From NCBI GenBank assembly GCA_937871985.1, contig CALMPB010000042.1, positions 1 through 7,024 on the forward strand: a stretch of 7,024 nt of DNA. Reading direction: 5' to 3'. The DNA is from an uncultured Burkholderiaceae bacterium. Its GTDB lineage: Bacteria; Pseudomonadota; Gammaproteobacteria; Burkholderiales; Burkholderiaceae. Of this stretch, positions 5,927 to 7,024 are shown piece by piece. The notes under the pieces were generated by a model. That model saw only the letters and a list, made by a program, of their open reading frames with translations, had not been told where the DNA came from and ran no database searches. Every line of letters starts with the position of its first letter. Position 1 is the stretch's first letter. The translations under genes were made by a program, and so were the position numbers.

Positions 5927-6880
5927 TCAATGCCCGTGACCGTGATGGTCGTGCGGCTCATGCCCCCAGAAGATCAGCGCGTCGCGCCCCTCCACCACCA
6001 GATCGACCGTGCGGCCCACGGGCAGCAGCACCTTGGTGGGGACGTGGCCGAACGGCAGCCCGGTGTAGATGGGCGTCTTGGTCTTCGAGCGCAGCCATTG
6101 CGTCACGGTCTTGAGCGAGAAGCCCCGGTCGTAGCCCGGCACCGGCTTGAAGCGGTTGAACGCCCCCAGCAGCACGGCCTTCTGCGCGTCCAGCACGCCC
6201 GCCAGCAGCAGTTGGGTGAGCTGGCGCTCCAGGCGGTACGGGTGCTCGCCCACGTCTTCCAGGAACAGCACCCCGCCTTTCACGGCCGGCAGGTAGGGCG
6301 TGCCGACCAGCGAACAGAGCACGCTCAGGTTGCCGCCCCACAGCGTGGCCTCGCGCACGTGCCGCTTCGGCCTGGCGGCGTGGGCCGGGGCGTCGGCCGC
6401 CGGCAGCGTCCAGCCCGAGCCCTCGGCCGAACCATCGAGCAGGTCGCCGAAACAGGCCAGCATGATCTCGTCGGGCTCGACCTCCGGGCCGAAGTCCTCG
6501 CCCAGCGCCGGGCCGGCCCAGGTGGTGGCACCGGTCTTGGCCAGCAGCGCCAGCTGCAGCGCGGTGAAGTCGCTCAGGCCGACGAAGCGCGTGCCCTTGT
6601 CGATCGCCTTGGCGAGGGCCTTGTAGGGCAGATCGGGCAGGAGGCGGGTGAGCCCATAGCCCCCGCGCGAGATCAGGGCCAGGTCGGCACCGCTGGCCGC
6701 CGCGCGGCCGATGGCGGCCAGCCGCGTGGCGTCGTCGCCCGCGAAACGCATGTGGGCGCGCAGGGCGTCGGCGTCGATCTCGACCTCGTGGCCCAGGGCC
6801 TTGAGGCGCTGCACGCCACGGCGGAAGGCGGCCTTGTCGCGCACGGCGCTGGCGGGAGAGTAGATGTAGATGTGGCTCAT
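5927..6880 (-). CDS. ldcA: LD-carboxypeptidase, peptidase family S66
   Basis: The 317-residue product matches the usual length of cytosolic murein tetrapeptide LD-carboxypeptidases, which remove the terminal D-Ala from recycled L-Ala-D-Glu-mDAP-D-Ala peptides. The catalytic triad is visible: Ser103 in FVGLSDFTAL (nucleophile elbow), Glu208 in LFLEDVGEHPYRLER and His279 in GLPFGHVPTK. Other family marks are YIYSPASAV at the N-terminus, ISRGGYGLTRLL (70-81) and LWGGNLSVL (180-188). There is no signal peptide, as expected. The last ten residues (HEPHDHHGHGH region) are His-rich, unusual for the family and possibly metal-binding. The start ATG 6880-6878 overlaps the stop of the upstream hydrolase gene (ATGA), and no ribosome site is seen, so translational coupling is likely. 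Confidence 0.95.
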   Translation of the reverse strand: MSHIYIYSPASAVRDKAAFRRGVQRLKALGHEVEIDADALRAHMRFAGDDATRLAAIGRAAASGADLALISRGGYGLTRLLPDLPYKALAKAIDKGTRFVGLSDFTALQLALLAKTGATTWAGPALGEDFGPEVEPDEIMLACFGDLLDGSAEGSGWTLPAADAPAHAARPKRHVREATLWGGNLSVLCSLVGTPYLPAVKGGVLFLEDVGEHPYRLERQLTQLLLAGVLDAQKAVLLGAFNRFKPVPGYDRGFSLKTVTQWLRSKTKTPIYTGLPFGHVPTKVLLPVGRTVDLVVEGRDALIFWGHEPHDHHGHGH

Positions 6881-7024
6881 GGGTTCGGGGATGAGAAATG
6901 GGCGAGCGCCGCGCGCGCGATGGGCCCGCCGTGTTCTTGCACGAAATGGCCGGCCTGGGGCAGCAGCAGGGGCTCGGGGCAGCCTCGGATCTGCTCGCGC
7001 AGCGCGCGCATGACGGGCTCGCCG
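6877..7024 (-). CDS. Haloalkane-dehalogenase-like alpha/beta hydrolase, C-terminal end only
   Basis: Only the last 48 codons lie in the window; the 5' part is beyond the right edge. The reading GEPVMRALREQIRGCPEPLL followed by AGHFVQEHGGPIARAAL and a TGA stop (6879-6877) is the typical end of haloalkane dehalogenases of the alpha/beta-hydrolase fold, where the His of GHFVQE is the catalytic base. Halide specificity cannot be judged because the nucleophile Asp and the Trp/Asn halide-binding residues are outside. Its stop overlaps the start of the LD-carboxypeptidase gene by four bases, so the two are co-transcribed. Confidence 0.8.
   Translation of the reverse strand, partial: GEPVMRALREQIRGCPEPLLLPQAGHFVQEHGGPIARAALAHFSSPNP

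Noticed and set aside
1..7024. tRNA, rRNA, CRISPR, transposase or integrase genes
   Set aside because: I looked on both strands and saw no such signature.

Overview
The window is GC-rich bacterial chromosome with dense coding, long antisense open frames and the codon bias typical of a betaproteobacterium, most likely a Comamonadaceae-type organism (Acidovorax, Hydrogenophaga or Variovorax relatives). That placement is inferred from composition and protein style and was not searched.

Left part (1-1064): the N-terminal 293 codons of a penicillin-acylase-family (S45 Ntn-hydrolase) precursor run leftwards out of the window. A perfect inverted repeat resembling a CsoR/FrmR-family operator lies 41 bp upstream of its start. 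About 180 bp without a gene separates it from the divergent unit to the right.

Centre (1065-4228): a two-gene rightward unit with visibly lower GC than its flanks. The first gene is a FeeM-like/GNAT N-acyl amino acid synthase. It is split between two frames exactly at an A8 run, and a -1 shift on an A AAA AAA G heptamer restores the full conserved protein. The second gene, 42 nt downstream, is an 834-residue hybrid histidine kinase. Its six-helix sensor and kinase core look like the CqsS/LqsS family of quorum-sensing receptors, followed by two receivers and an HPt domain. No CqsA-type synthase is present; the FeeM-like enzyme takes its place. This synthase/receptor pair, possibly with the neighbouring acylase as a signal-degrading enzyme, is the best candidate for an undescribed cell-cell signalling system.

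Right part (4269-7024): four more genes with ordinary high-GC character. They are a soluble class III adenylate cyclase fused to an FHA domain (leftward, convergent with the kinase), a small conserved-looking protein of unknown function (rightward), an LD-carboxypeptidase of family S66 (leftward), and the C-terminal end of a haloalkane-dehalogenase-like alpha/beta hydrolase whose stop overlaps the LdcA start. No RNA genes, CRISPR arrays, transposases or att sites were seen.
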